From assembly GCF_001405015.1 (NCBI RefSeq), contig NZ_CYZX01000016.1, forward strand, positions 19,369 through 83,368: a stretch of 64,000 bases of DNA. Reading direction: 5' to 3'. Positions 52,333 to 60,801 of this stretch are shown in pieces. Both the position numbers and the translations under genes were made by a program. Positions within the stretch are counted from its first letter, which is position 1. The number at the start of each line of letters is the position of its first letter. The stretch is from Clostridium disporicum. GTDB taxonomy: Bacteria; Bacillota; Clostridia; Clostridiales; Clostridiaceae. The notes beneath the pieces are model-generated. The model had not been told where the DNA came from and did not search any database. It saw only the letters and a list, made by a program, of their open reading frames with translations.

Positions 52333-53097
52333 CTATTTTTTCTTTTTCTTTGTTGTTATTGTAGTTTTATTTGGTTTTGATGCTAAAGCAGCTGCTTCTT
52401 TAGCCTTTTTCTTTTTCATAGCTGGTAAGTAATTTAAGAAATAAGTTTGAACTAATTGAATTACTCCCCCTGCTATCCAATACATAACTAAGATTGGTTG
52501 GAAGTTAATTGACATGAATCCCATCATACCAGCCATCATTATGTTCATTGTGCTCATATTCATTCCGCCTTCTTCTGGAGTTGGCATTGATTTACTTAAT
52601 AGTAAAGATGGAATATATGTGCTTAATGCAGCTAATATTGCTAGTAGTATACCTGTCATATTAAATCCACTTGGTTGGAATACATTATTTATCCATAAGA
52701 ATGATAAATCTGCACCTTGTGTTGGTGTAATACTATAAAATACACGATATAAAGCAAATAATATTGGTAATGGTAATAATGTTGGTAAACAACCGCCAAA
52801 CATACTTACATTATTTTCTTTCATTAATTTAGAAGTTTCTAATTGTAACTTCTGTGGATCATTTTTATACTTAGCTTGAAGCTTTTTCATTTCTGGTTGA
52901 ATCTCTTGCATTCTTGCATTCGATCTTGTTGACTTAATGTTTAACGGTAAAATTAATAATCTAATTATTACTGTAAAAATTAAAATTGCTAAAATATAAG
53001 AAAGACCTTCTCTTTCTGCTGGTACTCCTAAACTTACAATGAAGTTATGTAGTCCATTAAACATATTTACCATTGCGTTAACTATCGCATCCCACAT
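52333..53097 (-). CDS. yidC: Membrane protein insertase YidC/Oxa1
   Basis: 254 aa, Gram-positive type without the large periplasmic domain. About five membrane segments; the groove Arg is in IIRLLILPLNIKSTRS, followed by the cytoplasmic loop MQEIQPEMKKLQAKYKNDP and MFGGCLPTLLPLPILFALY; Lys-rich tail. No lipobox Cys is obvious at the N-terminus, unlike Bacillus SpoIIIJ. GAGGAGG upstream of the ATG. Confidence 0.95.
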   Translation of the reverse strand: MWDAIVNAMVNMFNGLHNFIVSLGVPAEREGLSYILAILIFTVIIRLLILPLNIKSTRSNARMQEIQPEMKKLQAKYKNDPQKLQLETSKLMKENNVSMFGGCLPTLLPLPILFALYRVFYSITPTQGADLSFLWINNVFQPSGFNMTGILLAILAALSTYIPSLLLSKSMPTPEEGGMNMSTMNIMMAGMMGFMSINFQPILVMYWIAGGVIQLVQTYFLNYLPAMKKKKAKEAAALASKPNKTTITTKKKKK

Positions 53098-53112
53098 TTT
53101 CTAATAACCTCC

Positions 53113-53325
53113 TCATTTAACTGGATCATATCCCCCATGTTTGTTAAAAGGATTACAACGTAAAATCCTCTTTATACTTAAATATCCACCTTTGGCCACC
53201 CCGTACTTTGTTATAGCCTCTTCTGCATACTGAGAACAGGTTGGTACAAAAATACAACAAGCTGGCCTTGTTGGAGAATAATATTTTCTATACAAATGAA
53301 TTAACTTTAAAAGTAATCTCTTCAT
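53113..53325 (-). CDS. yidD: Membrane protein insertion efficiency factor YidD
   Basis: 70 aa: LIHLYRKYYSPTRPACCIFVPTCSQYAEEAITKYGVAKGGYLSIKRILRCNPFNKHGGYDPV, the complete YidD pattern with its conserved cysteines. Peripheral membrane protein assisting YidC. Sits between rnpA (1 nt) and yidC. Confidence 0.95.
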   Translation of the reverse strand: MKRLLLKLIHLYRKYYSPTRPACCIFVPTCSQYAEEAITKYGVAKGGYLSIKRILRCNPFNKHGGYDPVK

Positions 53326-53326
53326 T

Positions 53327-53674
53327 TTAACGTAGTCCTGCCTTATTAAATAAGCTTATCATAGCATTTTCAACATCTTTAAATTTTTTATCCTTAATAG
53401 ACGTTCTAGCAACAAATACAAAATCAAATCCTTGTTTTAAATTATCACAATTTAATCTATAGCTTTCGTATATTAATCTTTTGCTTCTGCTTCTAACAAC
53501 ACTATTCCCAACTTTCTTACTAACAGAAATCCCTACCTTATTATATAGGTCTCCATCCGATAACGAATTCTTTCTATTATTAAAAACATATAGAACTAGA
53601 AGATTGTTAGCGTAAGATTTACCTCTTCTGTAGACAAGTCTAAATTCTGCATTCTTTCTAATTTTATATATCAT
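53327..53674 (-). CDS. rnpA: Ribonuclease P protein component
   Basis: 115 aa. FRLVYRRGKSYANNLLVLYVF and KVGISVSKKVGNSVVRSRSKRLIYESYR. The usual RNRxKRxxRE motif here reads RSRSKRLIYE, a mild variant. Works with the rnpB RNA to mature tRNA 5' ends. Follows rpmH after a hairpin that may reduce its expression. Confidence 0.94.
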   Translation of the reverse strand: MIYKIRKNAEFRLVYRRGKSYANNLLVLYVFNNRKNSLSDGDLYNKVGISVSKKVGNSVVRSRSKRLIYESYRLNCDNLKQGFDFVFVARTSIKDKKFKDVENAMISLFNKAGLR

Positions 53675-53711
53675 AGGTACAACAAAACTCCTTATTTTCC
53701 GCTATTTGCAG

Positions 53712-53734
53712 AAAAAAGGCCACTAAATGCGGCC
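53712..53734 (-). terminator. Partial terminator between rpmH and rnpA
   Basis: Minus strand GGCCGCATTTAGTGGCC followed by T6: 6-bp GC-rich stem, 5-nt loop. It would allow high rpmH and lower rnpA expression by read-through. Confidence 0.65.
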
Positions 53735-53735
53735 C

Positions 53736-53870
53736 TTATGCTGTTAATTTTTTTCTTCCTTTTTGTCTTCTTCTCTTAAGAACTGTTCTACCAGAAGCAG
53801 TGCTCATTCTCTTTCTGAATCCATGTTCTTTTTTTCTTTGTCTCTTTTTTGGTTGGTAAGTCATGAACAT
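53736..53870 (-). CDS. rpmH: 50S ribosomal protein L34
   Basis: 44 aa read directly from the minus strand: MFMTYQPKKRQRKKEHGF, then RKRMSTASGRTVLKRRRQ and KGRKKLTA. The MFMTYQPKK start is the one used in other clostridia. GGGGGTG precedes the ATG. Marks the left border of oriC. Confidence 0.97.
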   Translation of the reverse strand: MFMTYQPKKRQRKKEHGFRKRMSTASGRTVLKRRRQKGRKKLTA

Positions 53871-54011
53871 TCAAATACACCCCCTTTGAGTGAAATTTTA
53901 TATAGTAAAAACTTTTTACCACTTTAAAAATTTGAGATTTACTTAATATATTATATAGATTTCCCTTTTTACTGTCAATATGAATTAAATTCTAATAATA
54001 TGTTAATAAAA

Positions 54012-54253
54012 TTATTCACAGTTTATTTTTTGTGGATAACTTATTGATAATTTACATTTATGTGTGCTATTATAGAATTAAGTGTGAATAAGTTTGTGAA
54101 TAACCCTACTTATCCACAACTGTGGATTATTTTGTGTATAACTTGTTCATTTTTTCTGAATAACTACACGATACGTATATATTATTATCACATTTATCCT
54201 AATTATTCATTGTTAATATTGTTCATATTTACATATAACATACTTGTGGATAA
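54012..54253. other. oriC: oriC part 1: DnaA-box cluster upstream of dnaA
   Basis: Boxes matching TTATNCACA: 54012-54020 (+), 54031-54039 (-), 54083-54091 (-), 54095-54103 (-), 54110-54118 (+), 54133-54141 (-) and 54245-54253 (-); a one-mismatch box at 54121-54129. The space from rpmH to dnaA holds no gene; the dnaA promoter must lie after the boxes. Confidence 0.92.
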
Positions 54254-54395
54254 TTTTCTTGTTATATACTTATATACATAATTATCTACATGTTAATATT
54301 TTTTATCAAGTTATTAACATAATCCCTTTAGTGTTAATAACTATGTTATTATATTGTTAATAACTTTTTTAAAATTTATTTTTGGAGGAAACAAA

Positions 54396-55757
54396 ATGGA
54401 GACTGAGTTAAAAGGATTATGGGAAAAAACATTAAATATAATAAAAAGTGAAATGTCTGAGGTCAGCTTTAATACATGGATTAAAAGTTGCGAACCTATA
54501 TCTATTTCTTCAAACACTATCAAAATCAGTGTTCCTAATTCCTTCACTCAGGATATATTAGAGAAAAGATATAAAGATCTAGTTATTAATTCAATTGAAG
54601 CTGCATGCTCAAAACTATATAAAATTGAATTTTTAATTGCATCTGAAATTCAGGATATAGAGGAAGTTCCTGAAAAGAAAAAAGCTTCAAATAATAAAGA
54701 CACTATGTCAGTTACAGTAAATGATGAAATGTCTAGCACATTAAACCCAAAATATACTTTCGCTTCTTTTGTCATTGGCAATAGTAATAGATTTGCTCAT
54801 GCTGCATCATTAGCAGTTGCTGAATCTCCAGCTCAAGCATACAATCCTTTATTTATTTATGGAGGAGTTGGTCTTGGAAAAACTCACTTAATGCACGCAA
54901 TAGGGCATTATATACTTCAAAATAACCCAAATGCAAAAGTTGTTTATGTATCATCAGAAAAATTTACAAATGAACTTATCAATGCAATTAAGGATGATAA
55001 AAATGAAGAATTCAGAAATAAATACAGAAATGTAGATGTACTTTTAATAGATGATATTCAATTTATTGCTGGTAAGGAAAGAACTCAAGAGGAATTCTTC
55101 CATACATTCAATACATTACATGAAGCGAATAAACAAATAATCCTATCATCTGATAGACCACCAAAAGAAATTCCTACATTAGAAGACAGATTAAGATCTA
55201 GATTCGAATGGGGACTAATAGCAGATATCCAAGCGCCAGATTTTGAAACGCGTATGGCTATCTTAAAGAAAAAAGCAGATGTAGAAAAGCTAGATGTTCC
55301 TAATGAAGTTATGGTATATATAGCTACAAAAATTAAATCTAATATTAGAGAATTAGAAGGAGCATTAATAAGAATAGTTGCTTATTCTTCATTAACTAAT
55401 AGAGATATTACTGTAGATTTAGCAAGTGAAGCCTTAAAAGATATTATCTCTAATAAACAAAATAAGAATATAACTATAGACATAATACAAGATGTAGTCG
55501 CTGCTTATTTTAATCTTAGAGTAGAGGATTTAAAATCTCAAAGAAGAACAAGAAACGTTGCATATCCAAGACAAATTGCAATGTATTTAAGTAGAAAATT
55601 AACTGATATGTCTTTACCTAAAATAGGTGAAGAATTCGGAGGACGTGACCATACTACAGTTATTCATGCTTATGAGAAAATTTCTGAAAGCTTGAATAAT
55701 GATGAAAGCCTACAACACACTATAAATGATATAACGAAGAAGCTAACTCAAAAATAA
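54396..55757 (+). CDS. dnaA: Chromosomal replication initiator DnaA
   Basis: 453 aa. Domain I (about 1-80), short linker II, AAA+ domain III with Walker A GGVGLGKT (156-163), LLIDDIQFIAGKERTQEEFFHTFN, RSRFEWGL, and domain IV HTH with the DnaA-box signature GRDHTTVIHAYEKI. The ATG at 54396 has GGAGG 7 nt upstream; the frame extends 14 codons further but without a site. Flanked on both sides by DnaA boxes. Confidence 0.98.
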   Translation: METELKGLWEKTLNIIKSEMSEVSFNTWIKSCEPISISSNTIKISVPNSFTQDILEKRYKDLVINSIEAACSKLYKIEFLIASEIQDIEEVPEKKKASNNKDTMSVTVNDEMSSTLNPKYTFASFVIGNSNRFAHAASLAVAESPAQAYNPLFIYGGVGLGKTHLMHAIGHYILQNNPNAKVVYVSSEKFTNELINAIKDDKNEEFRNKYRNVDVLLIDDIQFIAGKERTQEEFFHTFNTLHEANKQIILSSDRPPKEIPTLEDRLRSRFEWGLIADIQAPDFETRMAILKKKADVEKLDVPNEVMVYIATKIKSNIRELEGALIRIVAYSSLTNRDITVDLASEALKDIISNKQNKNITIDIIQDVVAAYFNLRVEDLKSQRRTRNVAYPRQIAMYLSRKLTDMSLPKIGEEFGGRDHTTVIHAYEKISESLNNDESLQHTINDITKKLTQK

Positions 55758-55790
55758 CTAACAACTGTACATAATAAATAGTGAATAGGC

Positions 55791-56000
55791 TGTGGATAAA
55801 ATCTTAGTACACTTTTGTATGTTAACAATGTGGATAACGTAGTGAAATTTTTAATTACTTATCCACAGTATTTTTTTATAAAATTTATTGAAAAATCAGG
55901 GGTTGAAGTACTTATCCACATATCAACAGCCCCTACTACTATTATTATTATATAAATTTTATATTTATCTATATATTTATTTATAAATGCTTGTGAATAA
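55791..56000. other. oriC: oriC part 2: DnaA-box cluster between dnaA and dnaN
   Basis: TTATNCACA boxes at 55791-55799 (-), 55829-55837 (-), 55859-55867 (+), 55912-55920 (+) and 55992-56000 (-), with an AT-rich stretch from 55941 to 55990 as the likely unwinding element. With part 1 this is a bipartite origin as in Bacillus. Confidence 0.92.
55912..55954 (+). promoter_or_regulatory. Basal unwinding module: DnaA box, GC-rich patch, DnaA-trios
   Basis: TTATCCACA (55912-55920), a CAGCCCC patch (55927-55933), then TACTACTATTATTATTAT (55934-55951). Its complement read 3' to 5' is GAT GAT AAT AAT AAT, the DnaA-trio pattern on which DnaA assembles along single-stranded DNA in Bacillus. Confidence 0.8.
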
Positions 56001-56015
56001 CTAAGGAGGTATATT

Positions 56016-57116
56016 ATGAACATCATCTGTTCTAAACAAAAATTACAGGAAGGTATTTCTATAGTAACTAAAGCTATAACAGGAAAAACTACTATGCCTG
56101 TATTAGAAGGTATTTACATAGAAGCTACTAAAACTGGTTTAACACTTATTGGATCTGATATGGATGTAAGTATAGAAACTAAAGTTGAAGCTGATGTTTT
56201 ACAAGAAGGAAAAATAGTAATAGATGCTAAGATTTTTTCTGAAATTATAAGAAAATTACCTAATTCAGATGTAAAAATAGAGGTAGTTGAAAATGATAGA
56301 ATACAAATAGCATGTGAAAAATCTTTATTTAATGTTGTATTTATGAACCAAGCTGATTATCCAGCATTACCAACAATCAATGAAGATATAACAGTTGAAG
56401 TTCCTCAAAATATATTAAAAAATATGATTAAAGGAACATCATTTGCTATTGCTCAAGATGAAGCTAGACCAATATTACAAGGTATACTTTTCGAAGTTAA
56501 AGATAAACATCTTAATTTAGTAGCCTTAGATGGTTACAGATTAGCAGTAAGAACTGAATTATTAAATATTGATGATAGTATCGAAGTAGTTATTCCAGGT
56601 AAAACATTTAACGAAGTTGCTAAAATACTTGAAGATAACAATGATATAGTACAAATAACATTTACTAATAATCATATATTATTTAACTTAAATAATACTA
56701 AGATAATTTCAAGATTATTAGATGGTAAATTTGTTAATTATGCATCTTTATTACCACCTGAATATAAACTACTTGTTAATGTTAATAAACAAGAATTCCA
56801 AAATGGGTTAGAAAGAGCATCTTTAATGGCTAAGGATGGAAATAGTAATTTAATAAAATTAGATATTCAAGATGAGAGTGTTATAATTAGTTCTAATTCT
56901 CAATTGGGAAAAGTTAGGGAAGAAGTTGCAATAAATCTGCAAGGTGAAGGAATAGAAATTGCATTTAATTCAAGATATATCCTAGATGTATTAAAGACTA
57001 TGGAAGATGAAAATGTAATTTTAGAAATGTCATCAGCAGTTAGTCCATGTGTTATTAGAGGAAGTGAAACTAATAATGCTAAATATTTAGTCTTACCAGT
57101 TAGACTAGTTAGATAG
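56016..57116 (+). CDS. dnaN: DNA polymerase III beta subunit (sliding clamp)
   Basis: 366 aa, three repeated clamp domains: KQKLQEGISIVTKAITGKTTMPVLEGI (domain 1), FAIAQDEARPILQGILFEV (domain 2), FNSRYILDVLKTMEDENVILEMSSAVSPCVIR (domain 3), ending with the canonical YLVLPVRLVR. GGAGG before the ATG. Directly right of oriC part 2. Confidence 0.98.
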   Translation: MNIICSKQKLQEGISIVTKAITGKTTMPVLEGIYIEATKTGLTLIGSDMDVSIETKVEADVLQEGKIVIDAKIFSEIIRKLPNSDVKIEVVENDRIQIACEKSLFNVVFMNQADYPALPTINEDITVEVPQNILKNMIKGTSFAIAQDEARPILQGILFEVKDKHLNLVALDGYRLAVRTELLNIDDSIEVVIPGKTFNEVAKILEDNNDIVQITFTNNHILFNLNNTKIISRLLDGKFVNYASLLPPEYKLLVNVNKQEFQNGLERASLMAKDGNSNLIKLDIQDESVIISSNSQLGKVREEVAINLQGEGIEIAFNSRYILDVLKTMEDENVILEMSSAVSPCVIRGSETNNAKYLVLPVRLVR

Positions 57117-57160
57117 GAGGAACCTGTATAAACTATGCATATTAATACAGGGAAATGGAA

Positions 57161-57367
57161 ATGGTAGAAGTTAAAATTAATACAGAATTTATAAAATTAG
57201 ATTCGTTTTTAAAGTTTTGTGGGGCAGCATCATTAGGATCAGAGGCTAAAATGTATATTTTAGACGAATTAGTTTCTGTTAATGGAGAAATATGCACGCA
57301 AAGAGGAAAAAAATTATATGTAGGTGACGTAGTAGAGTTTAATGGAGAAGCCTATAAAGTGGTCTAA
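57161..57367 (+). CDS. yaaA: S4-domain RNA-binding protein YaaA
   Basis: 68 aa. S4-like fold: EFIKLDSFLKFCGAASLGSEAKMYILDELVSVNGEICTQRGKKLYVGDVVEFNGEAYKVV. Conserved between dnaN and recF in Firmicutes. Two nearby ATGs (57155, 57161); the second has AGGG at a better distance. Bacillus YaaA is linked to ribosome assembly. Confidence 0.93.
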   Translation: MVEVKINTEFIKLDSFLKFCGAASLGSEAKMYILDELVSVNGEICTQRGKKLYVGDVVEFNGEAYKVV

Positions 57368-57433
57368 TTATCAATAAATTCCCATTTTATCACTTTTATA
57401 GCTCTAATATGTTATAATTATGGGTGTTTAAAA

Positions 57434-58519
57434 ATGTTTATAAAAAAATTACAAATGCTTAATTATAGAAATTATGAAGCTTTAAATATAGATTTAGGAC
57501 CAAACGTGAATGTTTTTATGGGAGATAACGCTCAAGGCAAAACTAATATCCTCGAGGGGATTTATTATTGCGCTTTTGCAAAATCTCATAGAACATCTAG
57601 AGATAAAGAATTAATCAATTGGAAGTCTGAAAATGCTTTTTTAAGCGTAACTGTAGGCAGAGAGAGATTAGATAAAAGAATAGATATAAGTATCCTTAAA
57701 GATGGGAAAAAGGCTATAAGGATAAATAAAATAAAGATAAACAAAATTGGAGAACTATTTGGTAACTTTAATGTTGTTATGTTCTCGCCGGAGGATTTAA
57801 AGATAATTAAAGATTCGCCAGGAGTTAGAAGAAAATTTATAGATATGGAGTTATGTCAACTAGATTCTAAATATTATTATAATTTAGTTCAGTATAACAA
57901 AGTTCTTAATGAGAGAAACACTGTATTAAAAAATAGATCTATAAACAAAGATATTTTAGATATATATGATATGCAATTGGTTGAATTTGGATATAATATA
58001 GTTATGAAGAGAATTAATTATATAAATAAATTAAACCAATATTCAAAACAGATACACAATGATATAACATCTGGTAAAGAAAATATAGAATTTAAATATG
58101 TAAGTACTATTAGAAATCTAGAAAATATCAAAGAAAGTTTTTATTCTCAGCTTGAGAAAAATAGAAGTAAGGATATCGATAAAGGGCTTACATCAGTTGG
58201 ACCTCATAGAGATGATTTTATGGTTTTCATAAATGAGATTGATACTAAAAGCTATGGTTCACAGGGACAGCAAAGAACTGCTGTATTAACTATAAAATTT
58301 TCATCTTTAAAAATAATTAAAGAATTAACAGGTGAATATCCGGTTTTATTACTTGATGATGTACTATCTGAGCTAGATTTTAGTAGAAAGAGATATATTT
58401 TAAGTACCATTGGGGAAATTCAAACCATAATTACTTGCACGGGGATAGAAGACTTGTATGAATACTTAGATGATAAATCTAAAGTTTTTAAAGTAAAGGA
58501 TGGTGCAATCCTAAACTAG
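57434..58519 (+). CDS. recF: DNA repair protein RecF
   Basis: 361-aa SMC-like ATPase that helps load RecA at gaps. Walker A GDNAQGKTN (about 31-39), signature SYGSQGQQRTAVL, and Walker B PVLLLDDVLSELDFSRR-like. Starts ATG at 57434; upstream site weak. Standard position. Confidence 0.97.
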   Translation: MFIKKLQMLNYRNYEALNIDLGPNVNVFMGDNAQGKTNILEGIYYCAFAKSHRTSRDKELINWKSENAFLSVTVGRERLDKRIDISILKDGKKAIRINKIKINKIGELFGNFNVVMFSPEDLKIIKDSPGVRRKFIDMELCQLDSKYYYNLVQYNKVLNERNTVLKNRSINKDILDIYDMQLVEFGYNIVMKRINYINKLNQYSKQIHNDITSGKENIEFKYVSTIRNLENIKESFYSQLEKNRSKDIDKGLTSVGPHRDDFMVFINEIDTKSYGSQGQQRTAVLTIKFSSLKIIKELTGEYPVLLLDDVLSELDFSRKRYILSTIGEIQTIITCTGIEDLYEYLDDKSKVFKVKDGAILN

Positions 58520-58533
58520 GAGGAGGAACTATT

Positions 58534-58794
58534 ATGTTTTTACATTTAGGAGAAAACGTAGTTGTACCAATAAAAGATGTGATTGGTATTTTTGATATTG
58601 AGACATCTATGTATAGTTCAGATACAATATCTTTTTTAAGAATGGCTGAAGAAGATGGATTTGTTGAAAGAATCACAAAGGAAGCGCCAAAGTCGTTTGT
58701 GATTGCAGAAGTTAATAAAATGAGTAAGGTATATTTATCACCTATATCATCTTCTACTTTAACAAAGAGAACAAATATTGATTATAATACTTAA
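58534..58794 (+). CDS. remB: Extracellular matrix regulator RemB (DUF370)
   Basis: 86 aa: MFLHLGENVVVPIKDVIGIFDIETSMYSSDTISFL, then SFVIAEVNKMSKVYLSPISSSTL. DUF370/YaaB family, located between recF and gyrB in Firmicutes. The related RemA of Bacillus is a DNA-binding biofilm regulator; the role of RemB is less clear. GGAGGAGG upstream. Confidence 0.93.
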   Translation: MFLHLGENVVVPIKDVIGIFDIETSMYSSDTISFLRMAEEDGFVERITKEAPKSFVIAEVNKMSKVYLSPISSSTLTKRTNIDYNT

Positions 58795-58847
58795 GTCCAA
58801 TATTTAGCCTTCACACGTAATAAAAATTAGTATTTTAGGAGGAATTT

Positions 58848-60767
58848 ATGTTGGAAGAAAATAAACAAAGCTATGATGAAAGTCAGATACAGGTCTTAGA
58901 AGGTTTAGAAGCCGTTAGAAAAAGACCTGGTATGTACATAGGAAGTACTAGTTCTAGAGGTCTTCATCATTTAGTATACGAAATAGTAGATAACAGTATT
59001 GATGAAGCTCTAGCAGGTTTTTGTAAGAATATCGAAGTAATTATAAACGAAGATAATTCAATAACTGTAATTGATGATGGTAGAGGTATGCCAGTTGGAA
59101 TACATCCAAAGATGGGTAAATCTACAGTAGAAGTTATTATGACAGTACTACATGCCGGCGGTAAGTTCGGAGGCGGAGGATACAAGGTGTCTGGTGGTCT
59201 TCACGGTGTTGGTGCTTCTGTAGTTAATGCATTATCTGAGTATTGTGAAGTTACTGTTACAAGAGAAGGTAAGGTATGGCAACAAAAATATTCTAGAGGT
59301 AATGTTTTATGTGAAGTAACAGAAATTGCTGAAGCAGATGAATCTTTACATGGAACAAAGGTTACTTTTAAGCCAGACCATGAAATCTTTGAAGAAACAG
59401 AATATGACTTTGATATATTAGCACATAGATTAAGAGAGTTAGCATTCTTAAATAAAGGAATAGCTATAACATTAATAGATAAAAGAGAAAACGGGCAAGA
59501 GGAATCATATCACTATGAAGGTGGTATTAAAGAATTTGTTTCTTACCTAAACAGAAATAAAGAAGTATTACATCCAGAACCTATTTATGTTGAGGGTGAA
59601 AAAGATGGTATTATTGCAGAAATATCACTTCAATACAATGATGGATATAATGAAAATCTTTATTCTTTTGCCAATAACATAGATACAATTGAAGGTGGAA
59701 CTCACCTTTCAGGATTTAAGACTGCGTTAACTAGAGCGATAAATGATTACGCAAAAAGATTTGGACATATAAAAGAAAATGATAAGAACCTTTCTGGTGA
59801 TGATGCTAGAGAAGGACTTACAGCTGTTATTTCTGTAAAAATATCTGAACCTCAATTTGAAGGACAGACAAAGACGAAACTTGGTAACTCTGAAGTTAGA
59901 GGAGTAGTTGATTCTATAGTTGGAGAAGGTGTAAGTACATTCTTAGAAGAAAATCCAGCAGTAGGTAAAATTATAATAGATAAAGCTTTAATGGCTGCAA
60001 GAGCAAGAGATGCAGCAAGAAAGGCTAGAGAACTTACTAGAAAATCAGTGCTTGAAAGATCTACGCTTCCAGGTAAACTAGCAGATTGTTCATCTAAAGA
60101 TCCTGCAGAGTGTGAAATCTATATAGTCGAAGGGGATTCAGCGGGAGGATCTGCAAAACAAGGTAGAAATAGAAAGTTCCAAGCTATATTACCTTTAAGA
60201 GGTAAAATACTAAACGTTGAAAAACAAAGATTAGATAGAATTCTTAATTCAGATACTATAAGAGCTATGATTACTGCTTTTGGTGCTGGAATAGGAAAAG
60301 ACTTCGATGAAGAAAAACTAAGATATAATAGAATAATAATCATGACCGATGCCGATGTTGATGGTGCTCATATAAGAACTCTATTATTAACATTCTTCTT
60401 TAGATATATGAGACCTCTTATAGACGGTGGACACGTATATATTGCTCAACCACCACTTTATAAAGTTAGTAAGGGTAAGAGAGAAGAATATGCTTATTCC
60501 GATGAAGAACTAGATAAAATACTAGAAGAGTTTGGTGGAAAAGATAGTTCTATTAATATCCAAAGATACAAAGGTCTTGGAGAAATGAACGCTTCTCAAT
60601 TATGGGATACAACTATGGACCCAGAACATAGAATACTTTTAAAGGCTACTATTGAGGATGCAATTGCAGCTGATGAAATATTTACTATCTTAATGGGAGA
60701 CAAAGTTGAGCCAAGAAGAGATTTCATACAAAAGAATGCGAAGAAAGTAAGCAATTTAGATATTTAG
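58848..60767 (+). CDS. gyrB: DNA gyrase subunit B
   Basis: 639 aa. GHKL ATPase domain (VDNSIDEALAG, DDGRGMPVGIHP, GLHGVGASVVNALS), transducer, and TOPRIM domain (EGDSAGGSAKQGRNRKFQAILPLRGKILNVEK, TDADVDGAHIRTLLLTFF). Introduces negative supercoils with GyrA. AGGAGG upstream; 34 nt before gyrA. Confidence 0.98.
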   Translation: MLEENKQSYDESQIQVLEGLEAVRKRPGMYIGSTSSRGLHHLVYEIVDNSIDEALAGFCKNIEVIINEDNSITVIDDGRGMPVGIHPKMGKSTVEVIMTVLHAGGKFGGGGYKVSGGLHGVGASVVNALSEYCEVTVTREGKVWQQKYSRGNVLCEVTEIAEADESLHGTKVTFKPDHEIFEETEYDFDILAHRLRELAFLNKGIAITLIDKRENGQEESYHYEGGIKEFVSYLNRNKEVLHPEPIYVEGEKDGIIAEISLQYNDGYNENLYSFANNIDTIEGGTHLSGFKTALTRAINDYAKRFGHIKENDKNLSGDDAREGLTAVISVKISEPQFEGQTKTKLGNSEVRGVVDSIVGEGVSTFLEENPAVGKIIIDKALMAARARDAARKARELTRKSVLERSTLPGKLADCSSKDPAECEIYIVEGDSAGGSAKQGRNRKFQAILPLRGKILNVEKQRLDRILNSDTIRAMITAFGAGIGKDFDEEKLRYNRIIIMTDADVDGAHIRTLLLTFFFRYMRPLIDGGHVYIAQPPLYKVSKGKREEYAYSDEELDKILEEFGGKDSSINIQRYKGLGEMNASQLWDTTMDPEHRILLKATIEDAIAADEIFTILMGDKVEPRRDFIQKNAKKVSNLDI

Positions 60768-60801
60768 TACTTGTTTTTTAGTACTATTATGAGGTGAGTA
60801 C

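Noticed and set aside
54060..54281. 73-codon frame upstream of dnaA
   Set aside because: Lies across the DnaA-box cluster of oriC, with no ribosome-binding site and Tyr/Ile-rich chance translation.
54354..54395. 14-codon N-terminal extension of dnaA
   Set aside because: The GGAGG site lies inside this stretch, just before the ATG at 54396; the extension matches no DnaA N-terminus.
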